NCBI GenBank assembly: GCA_022495005.1
Contig: JAGYXB010001943.1
Coordinates: 930,001 to 994,000 of the forward strand
Direction of reading: 5' to 3'
DNA: 64,000 nt
Source: Rhyacophila brunnea
Taxonomy: Eukaryota; Arthropoda; Insecta; Trichoptera; Rhyacophilidae
The translations under genes were made by a program, and so were the position numbers. Each line of letters begins with the position of its first letter. The stretch's first letter is position 1. The notes beneath the pieces are model-generated. The model did no database searches, was not told the origin of the DNA, and saw only the letters and a list, made by a program, of their open reading frames with translations. Of this stretch, positions 31,576-43,640 are shown one piece after another.

Positions 31576-32459
31576 GCGAGATCAGATTCACGGTGCCAAA
31601 ATTGTAACGAAAAACTGATCTGTGAGACTAGTCAGTGGACTGAGCTGAATCTTCATGAGCCAAATACATTATGCCTATGTACACTGTACAGAAAGGACAT
31701 CACTGTTTGTGTCCTAACATAAATTATTAAATAACTAGAAAGTATGGGAATATGTCTCTCCCAAATTTGACCCAAGAATATAGACTATAGAATAAAGCTC
31801 AGTGAAACTCGTTAGGCATAGCGTGTTTATCTCACAAAGGCTCGCTCGACTTCAACGACTAGCCTTATAGACTAGTAGTTCCTCGTATGCAATATTGTCG
31901 AACGACTATCACGAATCCCGTCATTGCCAATAAGATATAGCAATGTAATATTTTTATGGAACTCCAAAGTGTTCGTGACTTTATAACGTTTCAGTGATAT
32001 CACGTGAGGGTAGGTAGACCGTACATCCACTGCTTTGAGGTGGCACATTCTGAGGGGTGAAAAATCGTCGATGAATAAAGAATAATATAACTTTGCAGAC
32101 AAGGTTTCTTGAAAATTAGATTTTTTTCGCCTGCGACGCTAATATCTCTGTTATCAAATTTACCTAAGAATTCATTTTGATTTTATTTATTCGTTAAAGA
32201 TAACCGAAATATAATAAAATCCAGTGGGTGAATTAACCAACTTTACTAACGAATTAAGTGAACTGAAAATGCGAGGGACAAATTTGTCCGTAATTCTCGG
32301 ATATTTCGCATCTGTACTAACTAAAGGTTTTACAATCACGTTATAAATGCTTTGGCCTATATTATTATTAAATTTCATGATATATTATTATTATTCTATT
32401 AAATATTTTAAAAAAAATCATCGCTTATTTCTCGCGAACGGAACTTTGTTCGAAATGCA
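31576..32459. other. Unannotated stretch
   Basis: No gene or terminus recognised; several 60 to 90-codon frames without motif. Confidence 0.45.
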
Positions 32460-32489
32460 GCGATGCAGGGTGTTGCACTCGGGCAGGTG

Positions 32490-32735
32490 TCTCTGGTCCG
32501 CGGCTGTGTTCGTGTACACGTGCATGCTACACGCGCATGTGTGTGTCTCCACAGTCACTACGGTTACAGTATTGCGAGAGTGTTTGTTTACAATGATTTA
32601 CAAAGAGCGTGTGTGAGTGGATGGATGCACCCGTATGATTGTGTTGGTATATTTAGTTGTACACATGCACAACAGGATTGCGTCAGTGTATGTATGTGTG
32701 TTGTGTGGTGTGGTGTGGTGTGGCGGTCGGCAGCA
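32490..32735. repeat. GT/CA-rich low-complexity tract
   Basis: Alternating purine-pyrimidine runs (GTGTTCGTGTACACGTGCAT, GCGCATGTGTGTG) and a TGTGG microsatellite (GTGTGGTGTGGTGTGGTGTGG at about 32700). Two overlapping 89 to 93-codon frames here are by-products of the repeat. The tract could adopt Z-form DNA. Confidence 0.75.
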
Positions 32736-33121
32736 TCCTCCTAATCGAAATTAAAGTAGCGTAATTTAATGTCTGGGAAATATTTTTTTAAGTATTCTTT
32801 TTAAGCCGCTAATGCTAAATGGAATTTTAGGGACAAAATTCTTTCACTCATTTTTTGTTTTATGATGTTTAAAAAAGGGATTGCGACATCGCAGTGACAC
32901 ATAACTTCTTACCAATGTAGTTTCTGACGTGAAGAGAAGCTTAGAGAGATGTTTATCCTCAGAGCAATAATAGTAAAGAGGGATGGTGTTATCCGGCTAT
33001 ATGAAGCCATTTTCTTTTCGTAGCACGAACACTAAAACCTAAATTTTATTATTATAAACTTACTTTAAAACGTTATAAAACCATGTTGCTTCTCAGTACG
33101 GCTACGAAATTTAAGCACAAC

Positions 33122-33721
33122 TAGAGTTGGGTTTCGGGAATTCTCGAGATTCTCCATCCCGAATCTCGAGAATTGAAATTTTCAACATTTCGGGAAATCC
33201 CGGATCTCGAGAATCTTGTCTCGGGATTCGCGATTTCTTTTTATTATCATGTTTTTATTATTATCGAATATTAATTGAAAAAACGATTTTTCTATAAGTA
33301 TGAAAAAATTGGACAGAAAATACAAAACGTTCAAGGACTGATTGGGGCATTTAACACAATTAAGCCAACGTCGACTCAAAATGAGCGCAATTTTGAACAT
33401 CATGGAATTTTGTGTCTCAAAAGCGTACACGATTGTCAGACGCAGCTATTGAGAGTCTGTGTTTTTTGAAATTCTATTTTAATAAGTAATGTTTTGAATT
33501 ATTTTTGTCTATTTTGTCATCTTACTAAAAAAAATCATATTTTTTTTCGAGTTTGTGCCTGTTTTTACACTGATTTTAAGATTTTCACAGGTTTTTTTAA
33601 TTTTCTCGATATCTCGAGAATTCTTTTCTGGAAATCCCGAATCTCGAGAATTCAAAATTTCATCATTTCGGGAAATCCAGAATTTCTAGATTGAGATTTT
33701 CTCGAGAACTACCCAACTCTA
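33122..33721 (+). mobile_element. hAT transposon relic with 8-bp TSD, 600 bp
   Basis: The ends TAGAGTTGGGTTTCGGG and ACTACCCAACTCTA share an inverted TAGAGTTGGGT. An exact AGCACAAC flanks them (33114-33121 and 33722-33729). Many CTCGAGAATTC-type words form subterminal repeats on both sides (near 33136, 33162, 33206, 33610, 33643). The interior holds a hAT C-terminal domain remnant at 33260-33490. Confidence 0.9.
33260..33489 (+). pseudogene. hAT transposase C-terminal dimerisation domain, frameshifted
   Basis: One frame reads FNTIKPTSTQNERNF. The next frame continues NFVSQKRTRLSDAAIESLCF and LKFYFNK to a stop at about 33489. KPTS..ERNF followed by KRTRLSD..IESL.FLK is the signature of the hAT family C-terminus. 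A one-base shift near 33395 separates the halves. Nothing of the catalytic core upstream is recognisable. Confidence 0.8.
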
Positions 33722-33765
33722 AGCACAACATAGTTAACCATCAACTAAATTAACTGCTAAAAATC

Positions 33766-33864
33766 AGGAACTGGAAGAGACGTGTGGAGGACCGTTCCGG
33801 CTGGAGGACAGCGGTGAAGGAGGCCAGGGCTCGACTTGAGCTGTAGCGCCATCGAAGAAGAAGA
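33766..33864 (+). pseudogene. (GAA)-tailed LINE, last ~25 codons
   Basis: One frame reads NWKRRVEDRSGWRTAVKEAR, then ARLEL and a stop, then the DNA tail CGAAGAAGAAGAAA. RRVEDR.GWR..VKEAR is the extreme C-terminus of many non-LTR ORFs. AAATTAACT occurs before (33748) and right after the tail, fitting a target duplication. Confidence 0.65.
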
Positions 33865-34110
33865 AATTAACTAAAACTATTGACAATTAACTTTATATTT
33901 CGCATAAAAAACTGTATTTTTCAGCAACACGGTTTTGCCCTAAAAGCACTTAAGTCAAACGATATGTACCGGCTTCACTTCTGGTTTTACCAAGTCGATT
34001 GTTCATAATATGTCTTATCACATAATTACGTAGATTATACACATTCCGAATTATTTCTCATTTGCATTTATGGCTAGTTTTTGTTTAGGCTTTGTGTTTA
34101 TCGCAATTCG

Positions 34111-35885
34111 ATGGCTCTGTGTAGATGTATTGCACAAAAAATTAATTCACGTAAGTACCAAAATTTATAGATAATCAAACATGCAAGTGTCAGATAAAAA
34201 AAATAATTCAATCTATCTTATTGAAGTTTCAAGTGGTGACCCAGGTGAAAATTAAAAATTTTGCGTTTTACTAAACATTCTATTATTTATTAGGTACAGA
34301 CTAAAAAAATACTAGAAGTTATAAATCAATAATAAATATGTTTATATAGGTACCTATGTATATCTTTCAAATTACATTTTTAATTAACTCTCATGCTGAC
34401 TTTGTGACGTCACGAGAGATACCTGTTATAACAAGCTTCAAAAATGTTATGACGTATTACAAGATGTTATGCTTAACTTATTATGACATATTGAAATCAT
34501 CGCTGAATGAGAACAAAATTAAAAATACTCTCTTAAAAACCGATCTAAAAACACCACTCATTTTTAAAAACAGGGCTGTACGAAGGAATATTTAAAACTT
34601 GGTTATAGAACACCAATGATAATTATTAATGGTCAACTTTTAATAACAGCCGTCAACTAAAGTTCAATAAAAATAATGCTTACCCCTTACTATTAGTCCA
34701 GAACAAAATACATCGTATTTCGAACATTTTAAAGTTCTGATTTCATGTTTTTTTTGTTTTCCGGCGCAGATGGAAAATATTATTCATTTACGACTTACGT
34801 TCTTGATCTGACCTAGGCTTGACACTGTGGTATCGCGACAAGGTTCATTGTTGAAAATACCTGTTGACTTGATTTAGAAATAGAGATAGTTTACCAGTAG
34901 GTATAGGTATCTAATATTATATTGTATTGATTTTTAATTCCGGACCACTAGTTAACATCGACTAGCAGTAAGGGTTTAAATCACAGATAGAATTTAAAAT
35001 CCTGGGCTTTAGGGATTAGTAGTCCGTCAATCGCGGGTTCACGGGATTAAACATAACCAATAAAGTTTAGTCAAAAAATAAGCACACTAGATATCTCATA
35101 AGTCATAACTCACCCTCTCGATTGATGTTTCGGCTTATACGCCGTTTTGTATTTGCTTGGAAGCTTTAATAATAATAGAATTTTCTGTGTTGTCATGATG
35201 TCAATACTTTTTTATTTATAAACCGGCGAATTTCTTTAAATTATAAAATAATAATAAATAATAATTATGTGAAGTTGAAATACAAAAAGAAAGCTGCCGT
35301 TCGGATACGGAATATTTAAAAAATATCCGGAAAAGGCTCTCGACTTTGATTCTGAACAGAATTATGAACTTAAATTTCCCGGTAATTTTTTTCTCCGCTT
35401 AAAAAAAGAAAAATCTCGATAGTTTTAGAGATTATTGATAAATGAATCTCCAATTATCGAGAAAACCAATATTCTTGAATTCAAAAATTCGCAAAATCAC
35501 AAGAGATGAAAAAAGTCGAGAAATCATTTGTTTTAGTCTCAAATATAATGTGGAACCGTACAATATACCTACTTATTAAGTAGTAATTTTGTTTCGGAAA
35601 AATCATCTGTATTTTCTAAAAAATAGTTGCAAGCATCAATGGTTTCAAGCCTAGCTGGAATCACCATAAATGTACCATAGGTACTGGAAATATTGTAATG
35701 AATACATAATTATTATAAAGTTAGTGGATATCCAAATTTTAATTTTCATAATTATTATAATATTTAATTTAAAGAAATCCTTCGATGTTGCCCTGCTCAA
35801 AATTAAAATGTGCAACAAAAATACCAAATGTAAAAAACCGTAGCCCCTCAATATTATTATAGTATCTCGGGGCTCATTTTCAAAC
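34111..35885. other. Unannotated AT-rich stretch
   Basis: No gene or repeat end recognised; the 78 to 79-codon frames lack motifs. Confidence 0.45.
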
Positions 35886-36003
35886 ATGGAACATCATAAA
35901 AAATGGCGCAATGTGTTCCTAGTCGCGCACGCGCCCCGCAAGCCATGTGTGTGTCGTCTAAAAAAAGTAAACAGGCTATCAAAAAAATATGTTTGCCGAC
36001 CAG
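35886..36003 (+). CDS. Candidate first coding exon, tentative
   Basis: Two ATGs in different frames (35886, opening MEHHKKWRNVFLVAHAPRKP; and 35903 in context AAAATGG, opening MAQCVPSRARAPQAMCVSSK) both stay open to a strong donor CAG|GTAAGT at 36003/36004. The patch is GC-richer and CpG-containing (GTCGCGCACGCGCCCCGC) within AT-rich DNA, as a 5' exon might be. Neither peptide is recognised, and having two competing frames weakens the case. Confidence 0.2.
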
Positions 36004-36009
36004 GTAAGT

Positions 36010-37505
36010 TTATAATGTAGTATTTATTATTTTCTGCCTCTTATCACGCTTTCATAATATTATTTTAGTTGGGTCTCGGGCACGCGTTTAATTTGGAAAT
36101 GATAGGACAGTAATATTTTCAGTGGCATACATTATTTTCCTGTGAAGGTAGGCTCAGACAACTTGCACAACCATTAACCTTATTCTTAAAATATATGTAT
36201 TGCAGATTTTTAACATCGTAATTTAGAAAATTGAAAAATAATCAACACTATGATTTGAGGCTTACTAGGTGTGTTTGTGTTGACGTTCTAAAACGAATGG
36301 AAAAGGACCGAGAAGTTTTGCGTAGTATCAAAACCAGATAACCACAGTACATCAGTCATATTATGACAAGACAATTGTACAATATCCCTGAGCTTTATTA
36401 TCCAAGGAAAAATCAATAGTTAACGTAGCAGAGGATATCGTCGCATTTCGTGGATAAGAACCTCGAATGCAACTCCACCGAGCTGTCCCGGATAGCATAT
36501 GATAAAGCCACAGTATTTCTGCTTTATTTCAGGTATAAACTATGAAAAGAAAAATCTTAAAATGTATGAAATAATCCGTAAAAGTTCAGAAATTCACAGA
36601 TATTTTGTAAATATAATATAGTAAATCATGCCAAATATCATATTATTTGTTCGGTTATTTCCATTATCCGCCATTTTTGAGATACCTAATAGTAAGAAAT
36701 CAGCATGCACATTAAATTTGGTACTGCAAATAGAATATTATCTTATTTTGCAATAATATTGGTAAATAATTATGAAACGGGAATAGCAAAATAAAATAAC
36801 CTAAAGGTCATGTTTTTTTTAAAATAAACGTGTTTAAAATTGGTCAAAAAAATAAAAATATAATAATATATTGACTGATAAAATAATATTATACTTAATA
36901 ATATGTAACCCCCTCCGGCTAATTACTATTTTACTAACAAAATGAGCTACATTTATAGTTGATTAATATACCTATATAATTATGAAGAAACCACCGTTAG
37001 GGGATGGATTATCTATGTATTTTAATTACACATTAAGTCTGAAATATATAAGTGCTGGGTAGGTACCTATACCTATACGACAAATTCTCTATAATAATAC
37101 GCCATTATACTTTACTGCATTCGTTAATCAGCTATCAGAGACACGAATGTGTCGTGCCTCATATCTCAATAATGATGACTACTACTTTCCACGGGTGCGA
37201 GGACGAGCAGATCATTAACCCTCGACACCGCAGAAGCAGATGATAATTGTTAAGTCTTGCCAGAAGCCCTTTTCTTTCTCAAAATTATTACATAAAACAC
37301 ACAGAACAGATAATAAATAGAATTCCTATAGACTATAATACTATATACCAATACAGTAAATTTTGATGCATGGTTTTGAATGTGTGGGTGTCCTACGAAA
37401 ATGAACCTCGCATTACAATAATTGGTGTAATACACCAATATTAAATGAGCGCCAATGTATAAACCGAGAGCAGTTATCAGTATTCGACGTATGACATATT
37501 CTTGA
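36010..37505. other. Unannotated AT-rich stretch
   Basis: No recognised features. Confidence 0.5.
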
Positions 37506-37550
37506 CACGTGTTTACATTTATCCAGTATTCTGCCTTACTCGAGATCGGT
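37506..37550 (+). repeat. Repeat J, copy 2
   Basis: CACGTGTTTACATTTATCCA then GTATTCTGCCTTACTCGAGA; compare 31528 and 38452. Confidence 0.5.
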
Positions 37551-38451
37551 TGCCTGCTTCTCCTTACTCGTTTAGGTATTTCACTTCCCAGTATTTATGA
37601 GTTCCCTAATAAAACGCTATTCTTATGAATCTGTTTGCGGATTCTCTTCCCAATAATACCTTGTCTAGATTATTATTTCGCCACTAAATTGAATAGTTTT
37701 TAATAGATTAGTAATCCCCCTGCCAGGGTACGCTATTGTAATACCAACCGTGACTCACTCAAATCCAACACCTTTAATTTGTTTAAAAAATAATGCATTC
37801 GGTTGAATTATAAAGGGACAATGTCTGTGTTTAAAAGATTGTCGCAGCCCATTCATGAATTTATGTAAATAATCTATACAAGAGAGGTGTAGTTTCTGTA
37901 ATAATAATTATATTTATTCGACGTATAAGATGTAGGCAGGTACTCCATAGCTATACCATCACAATGCTTTCTCGTAATTATTATTTGAGTTTGTATCTGA
38001 TGAATGAAAATAAAAACATGATAAAACAGATTGTTAGATTTTGAACAAATGGGTAGACTCTACCATAGACCCCCAAGAAATAAAATAGAGATAACTACAT
38101 ACATTCAAAATAGACTTCTTCGTTCCATTGGAAAATATTTTATTTTTTAGATTCACGTACCTACTTAATTATTTGTAATTAATTGTAGATAGAATACCCA
38201 TTTTTTGAGTATATTTTGATATTGTCATCTACGTGAATTAGGTACCGATCCATAATACAGATTAATAAATAGAAATTGTAAAAGCCATCGCCATGGACCA
38301 ACGTTCTGAAGCAGGGTAGTTTGTGGCCTGACCGTCAGAAAAACCAAGTAAAAAATCCGCGTCGACTGTTCCCAAAGATTGAAATCACGTTACATTAACA
38401 TGCCAAACTAAAATACCTATTATTAACTATTGAAAATAGCACATTCTTTAA

Positions 38452-38498
38452 CACGTGTTTAAGTTTATCCCATATTTTTCCACACTCGAGATATTTAG
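38452..38498 (+). repeat. Repeat J, copy 3
   Basis: CACGTGTTTAAGTTTATCCC then ATATTTTTCCACACTCGAGA, the closest partner of the copy at 31528. Confidence 0.55.
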
Positions 38499-39973
38499 CC
38501 TGTTATACCACACTAAGTAGGATAAGCCAGTTCCCATTAATTTATTGTGTGCTCCCTGTACCTATCTAATCAGTTCATACCAAGTTCATAATGGGAAGTA
38601 GGTTGCCTTCTGTGTGTGGCTATAACAATGTTTAACGCGCACGCCCATTTAAAGTCTTGCCGCCACGACTTGCTCCCATTATACTAAATGTAAGAGCCAG
38701 TAAACGCGGTATTCAAGCGCCGGGTTTAGAGGGGTATGCATACATAAAAACGCAACTGGGCGCGTAAGTTTAAAGCTCTAGTATGGCAAAATATGAGATA
38801 AACTTGAACACCTGTAAAAGAATATGCTATTTTCAATATTTACGTAAACGAAACACGCTTTCAATATTGGTAATACTTGAGCTTTGTATTTATCATGGGA
38901 TTATGGCATAAACGGCATAAAGTAATAAATGGAATCAAGCTTCACTCCTTGGTCAATGGCGAATGGCTTTCGCATTTCGATCTTATTAATATGTTCTGTG
39001 ATTTATACACTTCATCTGCCGTGGACTTTTTGGTTTACATTAAGTTATTTTTTTTAAATATCTAATATTGTGTCATTTGGTTTAAGAATGTTAGATTCCT
39101 ACCCTATACAATGCAAGAGATAGGCTGGAGTGAGACGAACAACCAACAATCAGCCGACAGCCCTCATACATATTAATAACCTAGAATATAGATAATAGTC
39201 CAATGTTACAAGACTTGGTAACCGCCAAATACCCATATAGGTTTTTGTACCTAGTCAAAACCATTTTTAATAGTCAATAAATACCTACCTAGCTTTAAAA
39301 CATTCGTGCCATATTACAGGGATCGATATTGTCTATGAATAAAATTTTCATTTGAAATTCCAATTCGATAAAAGAAAGGGTTGACGTCTCTCGCGATGTT
39401 TTTCACGACAACTGGAACACAATGGCCGTCAAGTGCGAAACAGTTTCAGCGGCCAGTGACACCTAAATTTAAATAAATTCGGCAATGATGGGTTGAGCAT
39501 TGTCAAATACCTATACGCTTACCTACCTACCGTCGTCCGTCTAGACACGGTGACATAATTTTCAACCGGACGCGGCATACGAAAACCGCTAACGAATTCA
39601 TTCTCTCCTGAAAACGGCTCGATTTAATTTTTCACAATAATTAGTATTTTGTTAAAATTTCGTAGTTCATTCAATTTCAAATTAGGAACATTAATTTTGG
39701 TCATAGAGTTGCCTACCTGTCAAAGACAATTTTACGCATTGAGTTCAATTCATCACTATCAACTCCATTATTTTATTATTGACTAGCAAATGGCAATACC
39801 TAACGCCATGAATAGTATTTTATAACTTTATGGAAACTTTGCTGGTTGCAACAACTTTTCATTATTATATTTTAATTTTTGTGATCAATATGCAACTGTT
39901 TGTTTCCTTAATAAATAAAATATTTAAATAAAACTAAATTGCAACTTTTCCAAACGTATGGGTTATTCCGTTA
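38499..39973. other. Unannotated stretch with GC-richer block 38630-38790
   Basis: 38630-38790 contains AACGCGCACGCCC, CTTGCCGCCACGACTTGC and GCGCCGGGTTTAGAGGGG without an open frame. It may be regulatory or an old repeat. The rest is featureless AT-rich DNA. Confidence 0.35.
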
Positions 39974-40130
39974 GGGGGGGGGGGGGGGGTTGGACACAAA
40001 TCCCTCTCCCCAAGAGAGAGAAAAATACAAATTATTTGGGTGAATGGAATATTTTTCTCCTCTTTCATCAGACCCGGATGATTTGACTGAAACAGCGGGT
40101 TATGAGACGCAAGTTGTCAATGGAAGACTC
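39974..40130 (-). mobile_element. SINE family F, copy 2, with homopolymer end
   Basis: The minus strand carries a tRNA-like stretch, then CACCCAAATAATTTGTATTT as in the copy at 7201-7375. It then reads CTTGGGGAGAGGG and ends in a run of 16 C's (16 G's on plus at 39974-39989). The shared C-rich 3' end suggests the C-run is a feature of the family. Confidence 0.5.
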
Positions 40131-41241
40131 GTAGCACTCATGAACTGGTGCAACCATTAGAGGCATCCATTAAGAGCTAGCTAAAGGATAGCTGCAAAAC
40201 CAGGTGTTCATCGCTTGACTCAAAATTCGGAGTATCTGAGTATGGGGAATGTTACCGAAACAGTTGACGAAAAAAATTGTATATGATAATTTAACTTAAT
40301 TTGCTGCAAAATCAAACCAGGTAGGTACGAAAGATAGGTATTACCTTCAAATTAATTAAATCAAACGTAAGATAATTGCTTCTTTTACCTTAGTACTTTG
40401 CCGAATGTCGAAATGTTTGTTTCAATTTGAAGGAGGTTTTGATGTAATTAATACTCGGTAACTATGTACCTATTACCAACGTCCTACATGACATGAATCT
40501 TTCAGCCCCAATTTACGTTAATAACACGGTTTATCTTAGATAACTGTAAAAAACGTTAATGTAATATCATGGAGATATACCTACTCGTAAATGCCATAAA
40601 AATAAAACTTTTTTTATCTACTTACTTATTTATTTAGATAAAATGTTTTCACGCCCTTAAATTATATCTAAGGAAAACAAAGTTAATTTTCTTTAGTAAC
40701 TCGTGAGCAGAATAAAGTTATGCGTGGATCAATAAAGTCGTAGTCGTAAATAATAAAATTTTATTCCAGTCGCGAATGTGTTGCTAAGCGCCGGCGGATC
40801 TATTTTGCGCCCCACGAGACGTCAGACAAAATAATAATTGCGATTCCGGCCGGCTCAGGAATTCCATTTCCACATTGCTCGATCAACACTTCCGTTACGG
40901 AAAGGTTTACAAATTCAAATTGTTTGCTAATTATTTCAGAACGTTCGAATTTCGAAATTTGTTAAGCCCCATTTAGACATAGATACTGTGCGTAAAATTG
41001 ACAAGAGATACTAACTAATACGTTATTAATAATGTCGCACCAATTTTTTGTTAATCAGATAATTCCAGGGAACACTGTGAATAATTTAATTATTTAAGAT
41101 TTTCTTTTTAACGAAGATATCTGAAAAAAAGGAGATTTTATTTTTTATTATTCTGTACCTACCAACCCAAATAAATCTACTTATTACAGAGATTCTATTT
41201 AGTTAAGTTTGACCAACGATAGGTATTGATATTAATATTAT
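40131..41241. other. Unannotated stretch with GC-richer block 40785-40900
   Basis: CTAAGCGCCGGCGG, TTTTGCGCCCCACGAGACG and CCGGCCGGCTCAGG lie within AT-rich flanks, with no open frame. Candidate conserved non-coding or promoter-like DNA. Confidence 0.35.
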
Positions 41242-41500
41242 CAGTGACGACACCCCATGGACGTAAGCAGGACATGCGTTGCTAAGGGGCGGCAAATTAA
41301 AGAATGAATACGATCATTACAACTTTTGAAAGCAGTAACGGTTTTCCATTTAGAGGACGATGCTGTCGGATGTCGCTTAGTTTATAGAAATCACAAGGGG
41401 GCCTCCAAACCTATCAGTGCCTCAGACCTTGACGTACTTAAAACCATCGCTGTTTGAGAGTAGGTTTCGTAGATATGCTTTAATCTTCAGTAAATTATAT
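41242..41500 (+). repeat. Dispersed repeat M, copy 2
   Basis: CAGTGACGACACCCCATGG..TGCGTTGCTAAGG, TTTGAAAGCAGTAACGG, CACAAGGGGGCCTCCAAACC, and GCTGTTTGAGAGTAGGTTTC, which is shared almost exactly with 55263-55565. Confidence 0.65.
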
Positions 41501-41566
41501 TACGTTCGTGATATTTTTCAAGATTTTTGTTGCATTTGTCAGTTTAAGATAGTAAAATAGGTACCT

Positions 41567-41769
41567 ATGTATGCGCCTGACAATTTGAGAATAAAAAGAA
41601 AAGGGGACGGCATTCTAAGTCTGTCCAATGGCGGCACTTTTCTTAAGGACATCACTGAATATTATCAATCTATTTTGGATGAGAACATTTATAAAAAAAG
41701 TAAATGTCAATTACCATTTTCACTCATACATTGTGGACCTCCATACCGTGTTGACCACTGAAGATTATA
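41567..41769 (+). CDS. Unrecognised 64-codon frame near a strong donor
   Basis: The frame (MYAPDNLRIKRKGDGILSLS onward) ends ten bases before ATAG|GTAAGT at 41769/41770. A second frame that reads through to the donor is open for about 30 codons (ending VLTTEDYR). The lysine/acidic composition looks more protein-like than most frames here. It lies just downstream of repeat M. No family is recognised, so it is either an exon of something or a transposon fragment. Confidence 0.18.
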
Positions 41770-42753
41770 GGTAAGTATTAAAATATTTTTACGAGAAATT
41801 CTTGTTAGCCATTCGCTCAAGCACTTGCGCCGTTGCACCGGTTGGTCCAGTTTAAAACACCCACGGATTCATAGAGGGGCGTAAATTAATGTTTAAAAAA
41901 TCTTTTGATTTAACTTTATGAAACCGTAATACATAATTATGTCGTCTTGTTCTTCATGCGTTAATAAAAATCATAATCAAGTAATTCTAGGTAATTATAA
42001 TTGTTATGACACCATTTCATTGTAATTTGAAAATAGTATGAAATTGTGATTAAATTAATCACCAGATTATTCACACATACAATCAAAATAATTTGTAAAT
42101 TTATTCAATCCTATGGATAGAGTGCGCGCTATTTTGATTTGAAAATCGGCCATTTTCTGAACGCATTATAACTGATAGTCAATTTCCAAAATGGCCGACG
42201 ATTAAGGTTAATCGACCGAATTATTATAATAATCGATAAGATGGCGGTCGAGTAAATTTCACGGCTCAAACGAGCTGATCCAGACGCGTCGGTCGAGTAT
42301 GGGGCGCGGGGGTCGCGTGCCGTGGAAGCCCTTTCATACCTTTCTGATTATGCCTTCCTTCTTTGCACATGGCGATATTTAGGTGCCGTATAGAGGTTTT
42401 TTTTATATGCTGATAGTTTTTGTAGGGTTGCCCCTCACACTATTTAAACTTTTCGCTCTCTAATATATGTGTATTTTTTGCCATGATAGTGGACCAACCA
42501 CAGTCCCAAGCCGATTACGAAAGCCATTTAATACCTAGAATCCATAAGAAGACTACAAAACAATCTATGACATTTAATGAAATTCCAGATTAGAGGAAAG
42601 CAGGACCAAGTTAGAAGTGCAATAAAAATATATACACAATGTTTAAATGCACGTCATATAGATACAACAACGAAGTGTTTTAATAATAAAAACATCAAAA
42701 CCATGTACCTACATGTAATTAAAAAAAAGTTATAAAAGTTAATTTGTTAAATG
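41770..42753. other. Non-coding stretch with GC-rich, Pho/YY1-like block 42175-42330
   Basis: Two AAAATGG- or AAGATGGCGG-type words (42188-42199 and 42238-42249) match the Pho/YY1 core and lie 50 bases apart. They are followed by ACGCGTCGGTCGAG and GGGGCGCGGGGGTCGCGTG. No open frame. Candidate regulatory region. Confidence 0.35.
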
Positions 42754-42943
42754 ATTACATTATTTTGTGATGATATTTATTATTAAAATTTTGTTTATTA
42801 CGTTTTCTCTAACGTATAATAAAGATTTTTGATAAATAGTTTTAAGGTGTTTTATATTTATGTATTATAAAAAATCTAAATGTGTATGTATTTTAAATCC
42901 TTTTTATTTATATCAAATTGAGCTTCATATTAAAATCATACAT
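42754..42943 (+). repeat. Dispersed repeat I, copy 2
   Basis: Partner of 6955-7170, in the same orientation. Confidence 0.6.
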
Positions 42944-43399
42944 ACTCGAACAGCAATGCTCTTGGCATGGGTACTAAATTTAATAGTCTTTATTTTTTTC
43001 TTTTTTTATTGTTTAGTTTAGTAATATATCATATTATTTTATAATGCAACCCTGTTCGTGAATCGTGATGCCACATGTCGATATTAGTATTTAGTTTGGT
43101 GGCAAGAAGCGTGCCCTATCGTCGCTATAGGATTTGTTTCCCGAATATCCATTTTTGTCGAAATCGACATTTTAATGCAGTTCAATTTCTTTTATTGAAC
43201 TCTTCCGAAATCATTTATAAAAACAATATATTTTTATCTAGGAACAGAGATATTTTTTTAAAAACCCGAATACGCCATGTTAAGTTACAATTACTCCGTG
43301 GTGTTCTCCCGAATGTCCAACTATTCGTACCTGAATATCCAAGTTAATTTCGGTCGAAATATATCTCTGGCTGAGTGTTTATTTCCCGAATATGACTTT

Positions 43400-43640
43400 A
43401 GCCAATCAAACAGCGCTCACGCCGTGCATCTCGCTCCCACATTCACGCTGTCTAGCTCTAAAACAATCACGCCCACTTTTATATTTTCGGCCGTCCGGAG
43501 ACTTCTTTCAAATTTCGTCTTATTGATATTGTTTTTAACGTTACTATTGTTTTAATAGTGAATTCATCAAATTTGAAGAGATCATTTATAGCTGATACAT
43601 CACCAGTTCGCCTTGAACTTACAGTAAAGTTGTGGAAGTG
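43400..43640 (+). promoter_or_regulatory. Promoter-like segment inside the TIR element
   Basis: A GCCAATCAAA (CCAAT box) at 43401 is followed about 75 bases later by CTTTTATATTTTCGG (TATA-like, 43477). A less AT-rich stretch then leads to GGAAGTGAGTATT (donor-like GTGAGT near 43638). It may be the 5' UTR and first donor of the lost transposase gene. Inferred from motif order only. Confidence 0.25.

Larger units (their letters stand above)
33050..34110 (+). repeat. Old repeat N, host of two later insertions, copy 1
   Basis: The pieces 33050-33121, 33730-33765 and 33865-34110 together match 53765-54080: CTTCTCAGTACGGCTAC, then ATTAACTGCTAAAAA/ATTAACTAAAAATA, then TTTTCAGCAACACG/TTTTTAGCAACACG, then TTTCTCA.TTGCA.TTATG. 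A hAT element and a LINE fragment entered later. Confidence 0.55.

Noticed and set aside
32463..32744. 93-codon cysteine/valine-rich protein
   Set aside because: The reading frame is produced by GT/TG simple repeats, and an overlapping 89-codon frame exists for the same reason.
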